The notes: generated from the letters alone by a model not told the origin. A DNA stretch of 39,666 bases from Nitrospirota bacterium (GCA_021820445.1 JAKADN010000010.1:1-39666), one strand, 5' to 3'; positions 1 to 7,669 are shown, numbered from the stretch's first letter. Numbers and translations: made by a program.

Positions 1-368
1 AGAAGAGGCGGATCGGTGCCCAAGCCGGCGATCAGATAGTAGCAGTCGGGGTAAAAGGCCAGACGAATGTCGGTGGGAGAAGGAGACGGCTCGGAATGAG
101 GGTGGGAATGAAAGATGGCCCAGAGCGACCAGCCCTCCCGGCGCAGACGCTTCATCGCATCGAACTGCTCTCGGGTCTCCATCTGGTATCGGACCGGAGA
201 GTGAAGGGCGTTGGTGATGGGAAGAACGGCGACCGGCTTCCCTGAGGGATCCGCGGCCACGAGGCCGCAGGCTTCCTCCGGCCTAACGGACAGGCAGTGA
301 TCCAGAATTCTTCCCGCAAGGACCGCAGGAATGGCGACGCCCGGAATCAGTGGGCGGGAATCTGGCAT
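1..368 (-). CDS. JAMM/MPN+ metallopeptidase, 3' end outside window
   Basis: The 122 visible codons read as a JAMM (Mov34/MPN/PAD-1) zinc peptidase. There is an early catalytic-type glutamate in PEEACGLV. The full zinc motif HSHPHSEPSPSPTD follows, fitting H-x-H-x7-S-x2-D. Family members hydrolyse bonds after a carrier's C-terminal Gly-Gly: Mec+ releases cysteine from CysO, while QbsD and HcyD trim carrier tails. The ATG at 366-368 overlaps the end of the upstream MoeB-like gene by 22 bases, which suggests translational coupling in the sulfur operon. Its likely substrates are the two sulfur carriers encoded here, which both have residues after Gly-Gly. Family is well supported; the substrate is inferred. 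Confidence 0.85.
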   Translation of the reverse strand, partial: MPDSRPLIPGVAIPAVLAGRILDHCLSVRPEEACGLVAADPSGKPVAVLPITNALHSPVRYQMETREQFDAMKRLRREGWSLWAIFHSHPHSEPSPSPTDIRLAFYPDCYYLIAGLGTDPPL

Positions 369-1159
369 ACCCACTCGGAAGAGCCGGACACGGAGGTGAT
401 GGTCGGCGAGGGACCGCACAGGGGACATTTCGGATCCTTGGGGACCCGGAGTTTGCGGAAGCTCATGGAAAGAGCGTCATAAAGAAGAAGCTGTCCCTTC
501 AGGAGCTCTCCGATCCCGAGAATCTTCTTCACCACCTCCGCCGCCTGGAGCGTCCCGATCGTTCCGGCCAGGACCCCGAGAACTCCCGCCTCCGAGCAGG
601 AAGGGACCAAGCCCGGAGGAGGGGCTTCCGGGTAGAGGCATCGATAGCAGGGGGCATCGGTATGGCCCTCGAGGACGGTCACCTGCCCCTCGAAGCGAAG
701 GATGGAGCCGGAGACGAGGGTCTTGCGGAGGAAGAAGGCCGCATCGTTCACGATGTACCGCGTCCCGAAGTTGTCGGAGCCGTCGACGATCACATCGTAA
801 TCGGCAAACATCTCCATCGCGTTCTCGGCGGTCAGTCGGTCCTGGATGGGGTTCACCGTCACATCGGGATTCATCCGCTCGAGGGTCCGGGCCCCGGAGA
901 GAACCTTCGGGATGCCGACCGTTTTCTGGGAGTGCATGATCTGGCGCTGGAGGTTGGAAACGTCCACCACGTCCATATCCACAAGGCCGATGGTCCCGAC
1001 CCCGGCGGCGGCCAGGTACATGGCGACCGGACTTCCCAGTCCTCCGGCCCCGATAATCAGGACCCGGGCTGACAGGAGCTTCTCCTGACCCCGGCCTCCC
1101 ACCTCCTTGAGGATGATGTGTCGGCTATATCGAGAAATCTGATCTTCGCGAAATATCAT
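347..1159 (-). CDS. MoeB/ThiF-like sulfur-carrier adenylyltransferase (copy 1)
   Basis: E1-like enzyme of about 270 residues. These adenylate the C-terminal glycine of a ThiS/MoaD-type carrier before it is thiocarboxylated. The nucleotide-binding loop GAGGLGSP, the NLQRQ segment, a CYRC...CPLC zinc-type cysteine pair and the conserved cysteine in PSCSEAGVLG are all visible. The ATG at 1157-1159 (MIFREDQ) follows a strong AGGAGGG ribosome site, so the longer in-frame extension to 1207 is unlikely. It sits after the NIL gene and overlaps the JAMM peptidase gene. It is closely similar to the second copy at 2989-3798. Which carrier it charges is not known; the ThiS-like gene at 1409 is the nearer one. 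Confidence 0.9.
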   Translation of the reverse strand: MIFREDQISRYSRHIILKEVGGRGQEKLLSARVLIIGAGGLGSPVAMYLAAAGVGTIGLVDMDVVDVSNLQRQIMHSQKTVGIPKVLSGARTLERMNPDVTVNPIQDRLTAENAMEMFADYDVIVDGSDNFGTRYIVNDAAFFLRKTLVSGSILRFEGQVTVLEGHTDAPCYRCLYPEAPPPGLVPSCSEAGVLGVLAGTIGTLQAAEVVKKILGIGELLKGQLLLYDALSMSFRKLRVPKDPKCPLCGPSPTITSVSGSSEWVCQIPAH

Positions 1160-1169
1160 CAAAGCCCTC

Positions 1170-1412
1170 CTACCCCTCGAGAATGCTCTTTTCGAGGGGG
1201 TCCACATGAACGCCCCGCTCCCTCAGATACAGCACGGTCCGTTCGATGTCCGCGAGTTCGCCGTCCATCTCGAGTTCGACCCATCCGCTGTCGAGAGAGA
1301 TGTCCGCCCTCCGGATGTTGACGACCACGGGAAACTTGCGGCAGATCTCATAGATGATCGGCTCCCTGACGCGCTCCTCGGGAAAGGTCAGGTGAAGTCT
1401 CATCTGGGTCAT
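1170..1412 (-). CDS. NIL-domain protein
   Basis: An 80-residue protein made almost entirely of one NIL domain, a small ferredoxin-like fold. The family is named after the motif found at the C-terminus of the MetN methionine transporter. NIL domains also occur in a NIL-ferredoxin protein tied to homocysteine synthesis in methanogens. The start ATG overlaps the stop of the upstream sulfur-carrier gene (ATGA), so the two are translationally coupled. It lies between the carrier and MoeB copy 1, suggesting a part in the same pathway, perhaps binding methionine or holding an intermediate. No catalytic residues are evident, and the precise role is unknown. Confidence 0.75.
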   Translation of the reverse strand: MTQMRLHLTFPEERVREPIIYEICRKFPVVVNIRRADISLDSGWVELEMDGELADIERTVLYLRERGVHVDPLEKSILEG

Positions 1413-1690
1413 GCCGAGCCTCCCGCGATGGCCGGAATGATCGAAACCTCGTCTCCCGGCTTGATGGAGGTATCGAGTCCCTCACGGAACCGGATATCTT
1501 CCTCGTTGACGTAGATATTGATGAAACGGCGCAGCTCTCCGCTCTCATCCGCCAGACGCTCTCCGATCCCCGGATAGTGGAGCTCGAGATTCTTCAGGAT
1601 CTCCCTGATCGTCCCTCCCTCCTCCCGAACCTCGTTCTGGTTGCCGGTGAGCTTGCGGAGGGGCGTGGGAATGCGAACGACAACGGACAT
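1409..1690 (-). CDS. ThiS/MoaD-like sulfur carrier with -GGSA tail (carrier 1)
   Basis: A 93-residue beta-grasp protein of the MoaD/ThiS/CysO class, ending IIPAIAGGSA. Active carriers end in Gly-Gly, which becomes the thiocarboxylate. Here Ser-Ala follows, so the tail must be trimmed. The downstream JAMM peptidase is the obvious candidate. It begins 22 bases after the threonine-synthase-like gene and its stop overlaps the NIL start. At 93 residues it is the MoaD/CysO size rather than short ThiS. The neighbours argue against a role in molybdopterin or thiamine synthesis: there is no moaE or thiG, but there are cysteine synthase, threonine synthase, metK and ahcY. Confidence 0.88.
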   Translation of the reverse strand: MSVVVRIPTPLRKLTGNQNEVREEGGTIREILKNLELHYPGIGERLADESGELRRFINIYVNEEDIRFREGLDTSIKPGDEVSIIPAIAGGSA

Positions 1691-1712
1691 GATCTTCCTT
1701 TCTCTGCGAAAT

Positions 1713-3023
1713 TCAGTTCGTGGGATTGACGGTTTTTCTGAAGGAGGCCAGGGTCGGATCGATGCCGACCGGTTCCGGCAGCGCCCCCGACAGGGCTTCC
1801 ATGGTCTTGAGACCGTTCCCGGTGATATAGGCGACGGTCAGGTCCTTCCGGCCGATCCGTCCTTCCGCGCATAGCTTCCTGAGGGAGGCAATGGTCACCC
1901 CGCCCGCCGTCTCGGCGAAGATTCCTTCTGTTTCGGCCAGGAGCTTCATCCCCTCGACGATTTCCGGATCGCTCGCCGCGGCAATCGCTCCGCCCGACTT
2001 GAAAACCACATCGAGGGAGTAGAAGCCGTCGGCAGGATTTCCGATGGCAAGAGACTTGGCGATCGTGTTCGGTTTGACCGGGATGAGGTGATTTTTGCCC
2101 GAGACAAAGGCCCGGTAGACCGGAGAACACCCTTCGGCCTGGGCGCCGTTGACCTTGAGGCGATCGTTCGACGAGACGAGGCCCAGCTTCTCGAACTCCT
2201 GAAATCCCTTCCGGATCTTCGTCAGAAGAGAGCCCGAGGCGATCGGAACCACCACCTGGTCGGGAATCCGCCAGCCGAGCTGCTCGGCGGTTTCAAAGGC
2301 CAGCGATTTTGATCCTTCGGCATAGTAGGGCCGGATGTTGATGTTGACGAAGGCCCAGGGGTATTCCCCTCCGATTTCGCTGCAGAGACGGTTCACATCG
2401 TCGTAATTTCCCCGCACGGCCACCACTGTCGGATTGTAGATCAGATTTCCCAGAATCTTCCCCGCCTCGAGGTCGTGGGGGATGAAGACGAAGCACTTCA
2501 TTCCGACGCTCGCGGCATGGGCCGAGACGGAGTTCGCGAGATTCCCGGTCGAGGCGCAGGCGACCGTATCGAATCCCAACTCCCGGGCACGGGTCATGGC
2601 GACAGCCACGACCCGATCCTTGAAGGAGAGGGTGGGATGGTTCACGGTGTCGTTTTTCAGGTAAAGGTTGTCGAGCCCCAGAAGCTTCCCCAGCCGTTTG
2701 GCGTGGATCAGCGGGGTCATGCCCGCATGGAGTCCCACCGTCGGAGCTCCGGTGACCGGAAGAAGTTCATGGTAGCGCCAGAGGGATTTCGGCCCCTCCT
2801 CGATCGAGCGCCGGGAGATTCTCCGCCCGATCGCCGCGTAATCGTAATCAACTTCGAGGGGACCAAAGCAGAATTCGCAGATATGAATCGCCACGGCCGG
2901 GTAAAGACGGCCGCATTCACGACACTTCAGTCCCTTTATCTTCGACTCCTTCGGAGAGGAGGCATTGGCCCCCTCCCCCCGGGTCTGTTCAGATTCCTGG
3001 TGTGGTGCAGACTGGCTGTTCAT
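1713..3023 (-). CDS. thrC: threonine synthase-like PLP enzyme
   Basis: 436 residues of the fold-type II PLP family. An N-terminal zinc-ribbon-like segment (CRECG ... CEFC, about residues 34-54) precedes the catalytic domain. The PLP lysine lies in LSFKDRVVA and a phosphate-binding ASTGNLANS motif follows. Known ThrC enzymes convert O-phosphohomoserine to threonine. The start ATG (3021-3023) overlaps the end of MoeB copy 2 by 35 bases and has a GGAG about 10 bases upstream. Its place between two carrier/activator modules is unusual for a plain threonine synthase. It could accept a protein-bound sulfide in place of water to make homocysteine; that is my inference. By sequence alone threonine synthase remains the safer call. 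Confidence 0.85.
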   Translation of the reverse strand: MNSQSAPHQESEQTRGEGANASSPKESKIKGLKCRECGRLYPAVAIHICEFCFGPLEVDYDYAAIGRRISRRSIEEGPKSLWRYHELLPVTGAPTVGLHAGMTPLIHAKRLGKLLGLDNLYLKNDTVNHPTLSFKDRVVAVAMTRARELGFDTVACASTGNLANSVSAHAASVGMKCFVFIPHDLEAGKILGNLIYNPTVVAVRGNYDDVNRLCSEIGGEYPWAFVNINIRPYYAEGSKSLAFETAEQLGWRIPDQVVVPIASGSLLTKIRKGFQEFEKLGLVSSNDRLKVNGAQAEGCSPVYRAFVSGKNHLIPVKPNTIAKSLAIGNPADGFYSLDVVFKSGGAIAAASDPEIVEGMKLLAETEGIFAETAGGVTIASLRKLCAEGRIGRKDLTVAYITGNGLKTMEALSGALPEPVGIDPTLASFRKTVNPTN

Positions 3024-3798
3024 AATCGATTAACTCCGTGATCGAAGGATGATCCCCGCATACGGGGCACTTGGGGCTTCGACGAACCGAAACCGGCCTG
3101 AAGGTCGTCGTCAGGGCATCGTAGGTGAGAAGCCGGTTTGCCAGAAGGTCGCCCTTCCCGAGAAGAATTTTCAGGACTTCGGTGGCCTGGATTGTTCCGA
3201 TCACTCCTGCGATGACTCCCAGGACTCCCGCCTCGGAACAGGTTGGAACGGCCCCTGTCGGCGGCGGCTCCCGGAAAAGACAGCGGTAGCAGGCGGATTC
3301 GCCGGGAAGGATGGTCAGAACCTGCCCAACGAAGCGCAGGATGCCCCCGTGGACAAGGGGTTTTTTCGAAATGACGGCCAGGTCGTTGATCAGAAACTTG
3401 GCCGGAAAGTTGTCCGTTCCGTCCAGAATAACGTCGTAGTCGGCGACGATCTCGCGCGCATTGGCGGCGGTGAGGGCATACGGGTATGTCCGGACGGTGA
3501 CATCAGGGTTCAGATCCCGGATTTTTTCCTCGGCCGACAGGACCTTGGGATGTCCCAAGTCCGCGGTGGTGTGGATAATCTGCCGCTGGAGATTGGAGAG
3601 ATCGACCACATCCATGTCCACGATGCCCACGGTCCCGACCCCGGCGGCCGCGAGGTACAAGGCGGCCGGACTTCCCAGCCCGCCGGCTCCGATGATCAGA
3701 ACGCGGGAGGAAAGAAGACGCTGCTGTCCCTTGCCGCCGACCTCCGGCAGAAGAATATGGCGGGAATAGCGTTCGATCCGCTCCTCGGTCAATTCCAT
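2989..3798 (-). CDS. MoeB/ThiF-like sulfur-carrier adenylyltransferase (copy 2)
   Basis: 269 residues, the same family and layout as the copy at 347-1159: the GAGGLGSP nucleotide loop, NLQRQIIHT, CYRC...CPVC cysteine pairs and the conserved cysteine in PTCSEAGVLG. It would adenylate a Gly-Gly carrier tail. It starts 10 bases after the CysM-like gene and overlaps the threonine-synthase-like gene. Carrier 2, CysM and this enzyme together form a module like mycobacterial cysO-cysM-moeZ, although it lacks the rhodanese domain of MoeZ. The sulfur donor is therefore not evident in the window. Confidence 0.9.
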   Translation of the reverse strand: MELTEERIERYSRHILLPEVGGKGQQRLLSSRVLIIGAGGLGSPAALYLAAAGVGTVGIVDMDVVDLSNLQRQIIHTTADLGHPKVLSAEEKIRDLNPDVTVRTYPYALTAANAREIVADYDVILDGTDNFPAKFLINDLAVISKKPLVHGGILRFVGQVLTILPGESACYRCLFREPPPTGAVPTCSEAGVLGVIAGVIGTIQATEVLKILLGKGDLLANRLLTYDALTTTFRPVSVRRSPKCPVCGDHPSITELIDYEQPVCTTPGI

Positions 3799-3808
3799 AA
3801 AGCGCCCC

Positions 3809-4753
3809 CTAAAGAGAGAGATATTTTTCGATCGAAAAGTAACGTTCGTATCCGTCGCACACGACCGTCACAACCCGGGATCCCTCGGGAAGCGTCCGGG
3901 CGAGGGCCATGGCACCGACGACATTGGCTCCCGAAGAGATGCCGGCCATGATTCCTTCTTCCCGGGCGAGACGGTGCGCCATGTCGATGGCCTGACGGTC
4001 GCTCACGGTCAGGACTTTCGTGATCACCGACCGGTCGAGAATCTTCGGGACGAAGCCTGCGCCGATCCCCTGGATCCTGTGTGGGCCGGGTCCTTTCCCG
4101 GAAAGGACTGCCGAGCCCTCCGGCTCCAGCGCCCAAATCGGTATTGCTGGACTCTTTTCCCGGAGGAACCGCCCGATCCCGGTAATTGTCCCTCCCGTTC
4201 CCACACCCGCAACGAAACCGTCCGGAAGAGATCCCAGGGCCTCGAGTATTTCCGGAGCGGTCGTCCGGTAGTGCGATTCGGGATTGGCAGGGTTCTCAAA
4301 CTGGCGGGGCATGAAGGCCCCAGACTCGCTTTGCATGATCTCCTGGGCCCGATCAATGGCCGCCTGCATGCCCCCTCCCGAAGGAGTGAGCTCGACCGTC
4401 GCCCCGAGAGCCTTCAGGTGGGAGACTCGTTCCTGGCTCATTCCCTCAGGCATCACGATGGTGACGGGATGGCGAAAGAGAACCGCGATCTGGGCAAGGC
4501 CTATTCCCATATTACCACTTGTCGCTTCGACTATGCGGGCGCCGGGCCGGAGAAGCCCCCTCTTCCGGGCATCGTCGATCATAAAGAGAGCGGGCCGGTC
4601 CTTGATGCTTCCACCGAGACTCCGCGATTCGAGCTTGACCAGAATCGTCCGGCCGAGATCGACGCTGATTTTCGAGAGAGGCACAAGGGGTGTCCGCCCG
4701 ATCAGTTCCAGGAGGGGAGAGACCGGAGTCCCTCCCGATTGTGGAGATGTCAC
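3809..4753 (-). CDS. cysM: cysteine synthase, CysM/CysK family
   Basis: About 314 residues of a fold-type II PLP enzyme: the PLP lysine in GGSIKDRPA, the substrate loop TSGNMGIG, the phosphate-binding GVGTGGTITG and the C-terminal ISSGAN. These enzymes replace the side group of O-acetyl- or O-phosphoserine with sulfide to make cysteine. A GTG start at 4751-4753, with AAGGAA seven bases upstream, places the protein start just before the family's LLELIGRTPLV segment. A longer frame reaching 4957 runs through the upstream carrier gene and is not believable. It sits 37 bases after carrier 2 and 10 bases before MoeB copy 2. By analogy with mycobacterial CysM, it may take sulfur from carrier 2 thiocarboxylate; the acceptor (phosphoserine or acetylserine) cannot be told from this reading. 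Confidence 0.9.
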   Translation of the reverse strand: MTSPQSGGTPVSPLLELIGRTPLVPLSKISVDLGRTILVKLESRSLGGSIKDRPALFMIDDARKRGLLRPGARIVEATSGNMGIGLAQIAVLFRHPVTIVMPEGMSQERVSHLKALGATVELTPSGGGMQAAIDRAQEIMQSESGAFMPRQFENPANPESHYRTTAPEILEALGSLPDGFVAGVGTGGTITGIGRFLREKSPAIPIWALEPEGSAVLSGKGPGPHRIQGIGAGFVPKILDRSVITKVLTVSDRQAIDMAHRLAREEGIMAGISSGANVVGAMALARTLPEGSRVVTVVCDGYERYFSIEKYLSL

Positions 4754-4790
4754 GATGGCTTTCCTTACTGGGGAAGTGACGCCGCCGTAA

Positions 4791-4997
4791 TCAGGCCGCG
4801 CCACCTCCCATGAAAAAGAGAATCTCCAGTTCGTCCCCCTCAGACAGGACAGTCCCGTCGAGATCAGACTTTTCCAGAATTTTGCCATTATGTTCAACCG
4901 ACACGAGGGCGGGATCAAGTTCCTTTGCCTTGAGCACCGAGGTGACCGTACTCCCAAGACCCACCGTTTCGGTTTTTCCGTTGACTCTGATATCCAT
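4791..4997 (-). CDS. ThiS-like sulfur carrier with -GGGAA tail (carrier 2)
   Basis: A 68-residue ThiS-like beta-grasp protein starting MDIRVNGK and ending LFFMGGGAA. Two alanines follow the glycines, so the Gly-Gly terminus needed for adenylation is hidden until trimmed. It follows ahcY by 8 bases and precedes the CysM-like gene. The neighbours point to cysteine synthesis rather than thiamine; no thiG, thiF-thiH or thiE gene is nearby. The protein differs strongly from carrier 1 in length and sequence, so the two carriers probably have separate partners. Confidence 0.88.
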   Translation of the reverse strand: MDIRVNGKTETVGLGSTVTSVLKAKELDPALVSVEHNGKILEKSDLDGTVLSEGDELEILFFMGGGAA

Positions 4998-5005
4998 GAA
5001 TGCTC

Positions 5006-6262
5006 CTAGGTTCCCTGCTCCCAGGACGCAAGATAGCGCTCCTGTTCCGGCGTCAGGGTGTCGATTCCGATCCCGAGGGCCGAAAGCTTCCTGCTGGCGA
5101 TCTCACGATCGACCTCCTTCGGGATCGTCAGAACATCCTTCGGAAGGGTCTTGGCGTGCTTGACGATGAACTCGGCTCCGAGAGCCTGATTCGCGAAGCT
5201 CATGTCCATCACCTGGGCGGGATGACCTTCGGCGGAGGCGAGATTGATGAGACGTCCTTCCCCCAGGAGCATGATCCGGCGCCCATCCTTCATGACATAC
5301 TCCTCGACGAAGTTCCGAAGGGGATTCTTCCGGACGGCCAGCTTCTCGAGGGCCGGGATATCGATTTCTGCGTTGAAATGGCCGGAGTTGCAGACGATGG
5401 CCCCGTCCTTCATCACCTTGAAGGAGTCCTTGGCGATCACATTGATATCCCCGGTGACGGTGATGAAGAAGTCTCCCGCCTTGGCCGCCTCCCGGATCGG
5501 CATCACACCGTACCCATCCATGGCCGCCTCGAGGCCCTTGATCGGATCGACCTCGGTCACGATGACCTTGGCCCCCATTCCGGACGCACGCCGGGCAATT
5601 CCACGACCGCACCATCCATATCCGCAGACAACGACGGTCGAGCCTGCAAAAAGACGGTTCGTGGCGCGCATGATGCCGTCAAGTGTGGACTGGCCTGTCC
5701 CATAGCGGTTGTCGAAAAGATGCTTCGTTTCCGAATCGTTGACCGCGACAATGGGGTATCCGAGAACCTTGTTTTTGGCCATGGCCTTGAGTCGGATGAC
5801 GCCGGTGGTGGTCTCCTCGGTGCCCCCGATGACGTGGGGAAGCAGAGACTTAAGATCGGAGTGGAGCATGGAGACGAGATCCGCCCCGTCGTCCATCGTG
5901 ATCTGGGGCTTCGCTTCGAGAACCGCCCGGATATGGCTGTAATAGGTCTCGTGGTCTTCGCCCTTGATGGCGAAAACGGGGATTTCGTCATTGACGACGA
6001 GAGAAGCGGCGACATCGTCCTGGGTCGACAAGGGATTGGAGGCACAGAGCATGACATCGGCCCCGCCCGCCTTGAGGGTTTTCATCAGATTGGCCGTCTC
6101 GCTGGTCACATGGAGACAGGCGGCGATCTTCACTCCCTTGAGGGGCTTCGACTTTGCGAAATCCTTGGCGATATCCGCCAGCACAGGCATGTCCCGCCCG
6201 GCCCATTCGATCCGGGCAGCACCCATGGCTGCCAGCTTCTTGTCCTTGATGTCATACTTCAT
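5006..6262 (-). CDS. ahcY: adenosylhomocysteinase (SAH hydrolase)
   Basis: 418 residues, full length for bacterial SahH. It reversibly splits S-adenosylhomocysteine into homocysteine and adenosine, using bound NAD. Visible features are HVTSETANL near residue 52, the substrate segment around [21 protein letters not shown], and the NAD-binding [17 protein letters not shown] lies six bases before the ATG. It sits 40 bases after metK in the same operon. The pair completes the SAM to SAH to homocysteine cycle, and the downstream genes would supply new homocysteine and cysteine. Confidence 0.97.
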   Translation of the reverse strand: MKYDIKDKKLAAMGAARIEWAGRDMPVLADIAKDFAKSKPLKGVKIAACLHVTSETANLMKTLKAGGADVMLCASNPLSTQDDVAASLVVNDEIPVFAIKGEDHETYYSHIRAVLEAKPQITMDDGADLVSMLHSDLKSLLPHVIGGTEETTTGVIRLKAMAKNKVLGYPIVAVNDSETKHLFDNRYGTGQSTLDGIMRATNRLFAGSTVVVCGYGWCGRGIARRASGMGAKVIVTEVDPIKGLEAAMDGYGVMPIREAAKAGDFFITVTGDINVIAKDSFKVMKDGAIVCNSGHFNAEIDIPALEKLAVRKNPLRNFVEEYVMKDGRRIMLLGEGRLINLASAEGHPAQVMDMSFANQALGAEFIVKHAKTLPKDVLTIPKEVDREIASRKLSALGIGIDTLTPEQERYLASWEQGT

Positions 6263-6302
6263 TCAACGCTCCCGTCTGTTCATGAATGTTGGTTTTTGTC
6301 GT

Positions 6303-7460
6303 TCAGGCCAGGCGTTCCGTTTCCCGTCTGAGGCTTTCGGCCATGTCGAGCTTTTCCCATGTAAAATCCTCTTCCGTTCGACCGAAGTGGCCGTAGGAGG
6401 CGGTCTTGCGATAAATCGGGCGCCGAAGCTTCAAGTGTTCGATGATCCCCTTGGGCGTCAAAGGAAAGAGCTCCCGGACCACCGTCTCGATCAGCCGGTC
6501 GGAGACTGGCGAGGTCTGGTAGGTATTGACATGCACCGAAACGGGATCCGCAACGCCGATCGCATAGGCGATCTGAACTTCACAGCGTTTCGCAAGCCCG
6601 GCACCGACAATGTTTTTCGCGACGTAACGCGCCATATAGCAGGCCGACCGGTCGACCTTTGTGGGATCCTTACCGGAAAAAGCTCCCCCTCCGTGGCGCC
6701 CGGCACCTCCGTAAGTATCGACGATAATCTTCCTCCCGGTCAGTCCGGCATCACCATGCGGTCCACCGGTCACAAATCGCCCTGTGGGGTTGATGTGGAA
6801 TGTGACCGGACGGCTTCCCAGGAGATTTTCCGGAAGAACCGGCCGAACCACCTTTTCGATGACATCGCTGTAAATCTGTTCCTGGGTGATTTCGGGGGCA
6901 TGCTGGGTCGACACCACGATCGTGTCGATCGCCACCGGAACATCTCCGTCATACTCAAGCGTCACCTGGGCCTTTCCGTCCGGACGCAGATAGGGAAGGA
7001 CCCCCGACTTCCTGAGATAGGAGAGTTGCCGCGTCAGGCGGTGCGCCAGAAGGATCGGCATCGGCATGAGCTCCTCCGACTCGTCGACGGCCATGCCGAA
7101 CATCAGGCCCTGGTCCCCGGCACCTCCGGTATCGACCCCCATCGAAATATCCGGAGACTGGGAATGAATCGTCGTCATGACAGCACAGGTCTTGTAGTCG
7201 AACCCCGTTTCGGAGTCCGTATATCCGATATCCTTGACGACCTCCCGAGCCACTTCGTCGAACTGGACATTGTGGCGGGCCGTGATTTCTCCAGCCAGCA
7301 GGACGAGCCCGGTGGTGGTCAGGGTTTCGCAGGCCACCCGGCCCATGGGATCCTGGGAGAGAATCGCGTCGAGAACGCCGTCGGAGATCTGGTCGCACAT
7401 CTTGTCCGGATGCCCTTCGGTGACTGACTCGGACGTAAACAGGTAGTGGCTCTTGGCCAT
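6303..7460 (-). CDS. metK: S-adenosylmethionine synthetase
   Basis: 385 residues from the ATG at 7458-7460 ([13 protein letters not shown]), which follows AGGAGG at good spacing; the in-frame extension to 7502 is rejected. It makes SAM from methionine and ATP. Family signatures are [13 protein letters not shown], the [10 protein letters not shown] hexapeptide region and the glycine-rich [16 protein letters not shown]. It is the first gene after the SAM-II-type riboswitch and terminator. Its expression should therefore fall when SAM is plentiful, together with the genes behind it. Confidence 0.98.
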   Translation of the reverse strand: MAKSHYLFTSESVTEGHPDKMCDQISDGVLDAILSQDPMGRVACETLTTTGLVLLAGEITARHNVQFDEVAREVVKDIGYTDSETGFDYKTCAVMTTIHSQSPDISMGVDTGGAGDQGLMFGMAVDESEELMPMPILLAHRLTRQLSYLRKSGVLPYLRPDGKAQVTLEYDGDVPVAIDTIVVSTQHAPEITQEQIYSDVIEKVVRPVLPENLLGSRPVTFHINPTGRFVTGGPHGDAGLTGRKIIVDTYGGAGRHGGGAFSGKDPTKVDRSACYMARYVAKNIVGAGLAKRCEVQIAYAIGVADPVSVHVNTYQTSPVSDRLIETVVRELFPLTPKGIIEHLKLRRPIYRKTASYGHFGRTEEDFTWEKLDMAESLRRETERLA

Positions 7461-7482
7461 CAAATCCTCCTGGATTGAAGAC

Positions 7483-7515
7483 AAAAAAAAACCCAGTGCC
7501 ATTCAGCACAGGGTT
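7483..7515 (-). terminator. Intrinsic terminator (attenuator) in the metK leader
   Basis: On the minus strand, AACCC-T-GTGC, a six-base loop and GCAC-T-GGGTT form a stem with a single T-T mismatch, followed by a run of at least seven T. It lies between the SAM-II element and the metK ribosome site. That position fits SAM-controlled transcription termination of the whole operon. An antiterminator partner was not worked out. A short direct repeat, ACTCGAT(GT)ACTCGAT, lies just upstream of the stem. Confidence 0.8.
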
Positions 7516-7538
7516 AATCGAGTACATCGAGTATTCCT

Positions 7539-7594
7539 GGACTTTTAGCACTTTTTTTTAAGGTGGTTGCAATAGTCTCAAATCACTCCACCAG
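7539..7594 (-). promoter_or_regulatory. SAM-II (SAM-alpha / metA-type) riboswitch
   Basis: The RNA strand shows the SAM-II arrangement. P1 pairs GGTGG (7588-7592) with CCACC (7562-7566). The loop contains GTGATTTGA...ATTGCAA, and the 3' part contains TTAAA...AAGTGCTAAAAG. The loop bases GACT are complementary to the terminal AGTC, as needed for the P2 pseudoknot. The GATTT, TTGCAA and GCTAAA blocks match the known SAM-II core as I recall it. It starts about seven bases after the predicted transcription start and precedes metK, the expected target. A covariance search with the SAM-II family model would settle it. Confidence 0.85.
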
Positions 7595-7608
7595 AGAGAT
7601 TGACTCCA

Positions 7609-7637
7609 ATACTAGCGCGGGCTCGAATCGGTGTCAA
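7609..7637 (-). promoter_or_regulatory. sigma70-type promoter of the metK sulfur operon
   Basis: TTGACA (7632-7637), a 17-base spacer, then TAGTAT (7609-7614) on the minus strand. This is close to the consensus. Transcription would begin near 7602, just before the riboswitch. It faces away from the tRNA-Ala promoter, with 32 bases between the two -35 boxes. Confidence 0.8.
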
Positions 7638-7669
7638 TGTTTTTTTTCGAAACGCTTCCTGCGAATCCC

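Noticed and set aside
3809-4957. Extended 382-codon form of the cysteine synthase
   Set aside because: The extra N-terminus runs through the carrier 2 gene. A GTG with a good ribosome site at 4753 gives the normal family length.
1409-4997. ThiS/MoaD and MoeB genes as thiamine or molybdopterin synthesis genes
   Set aside because: No thiG, thiE, moaA, moaC, moaE or moeA is present. The neighbours are sulfur amino-acid and SAM-cycle genes.
5000-6331. Long plus-strand open frame (443 codons) opposite ahcY
   Set aside because: It mirrors a clear, full-length SAH hydrolase. The translated protein has no family-like sequence, and such shadows are common in GC-rich genes.
7461-7640. SAM-I (S-box) or SAH riboswitch in the metK leader
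   Set aside because: The SAM-I core and the SAH-element core were not found. The sequence fits SAM-II instead.
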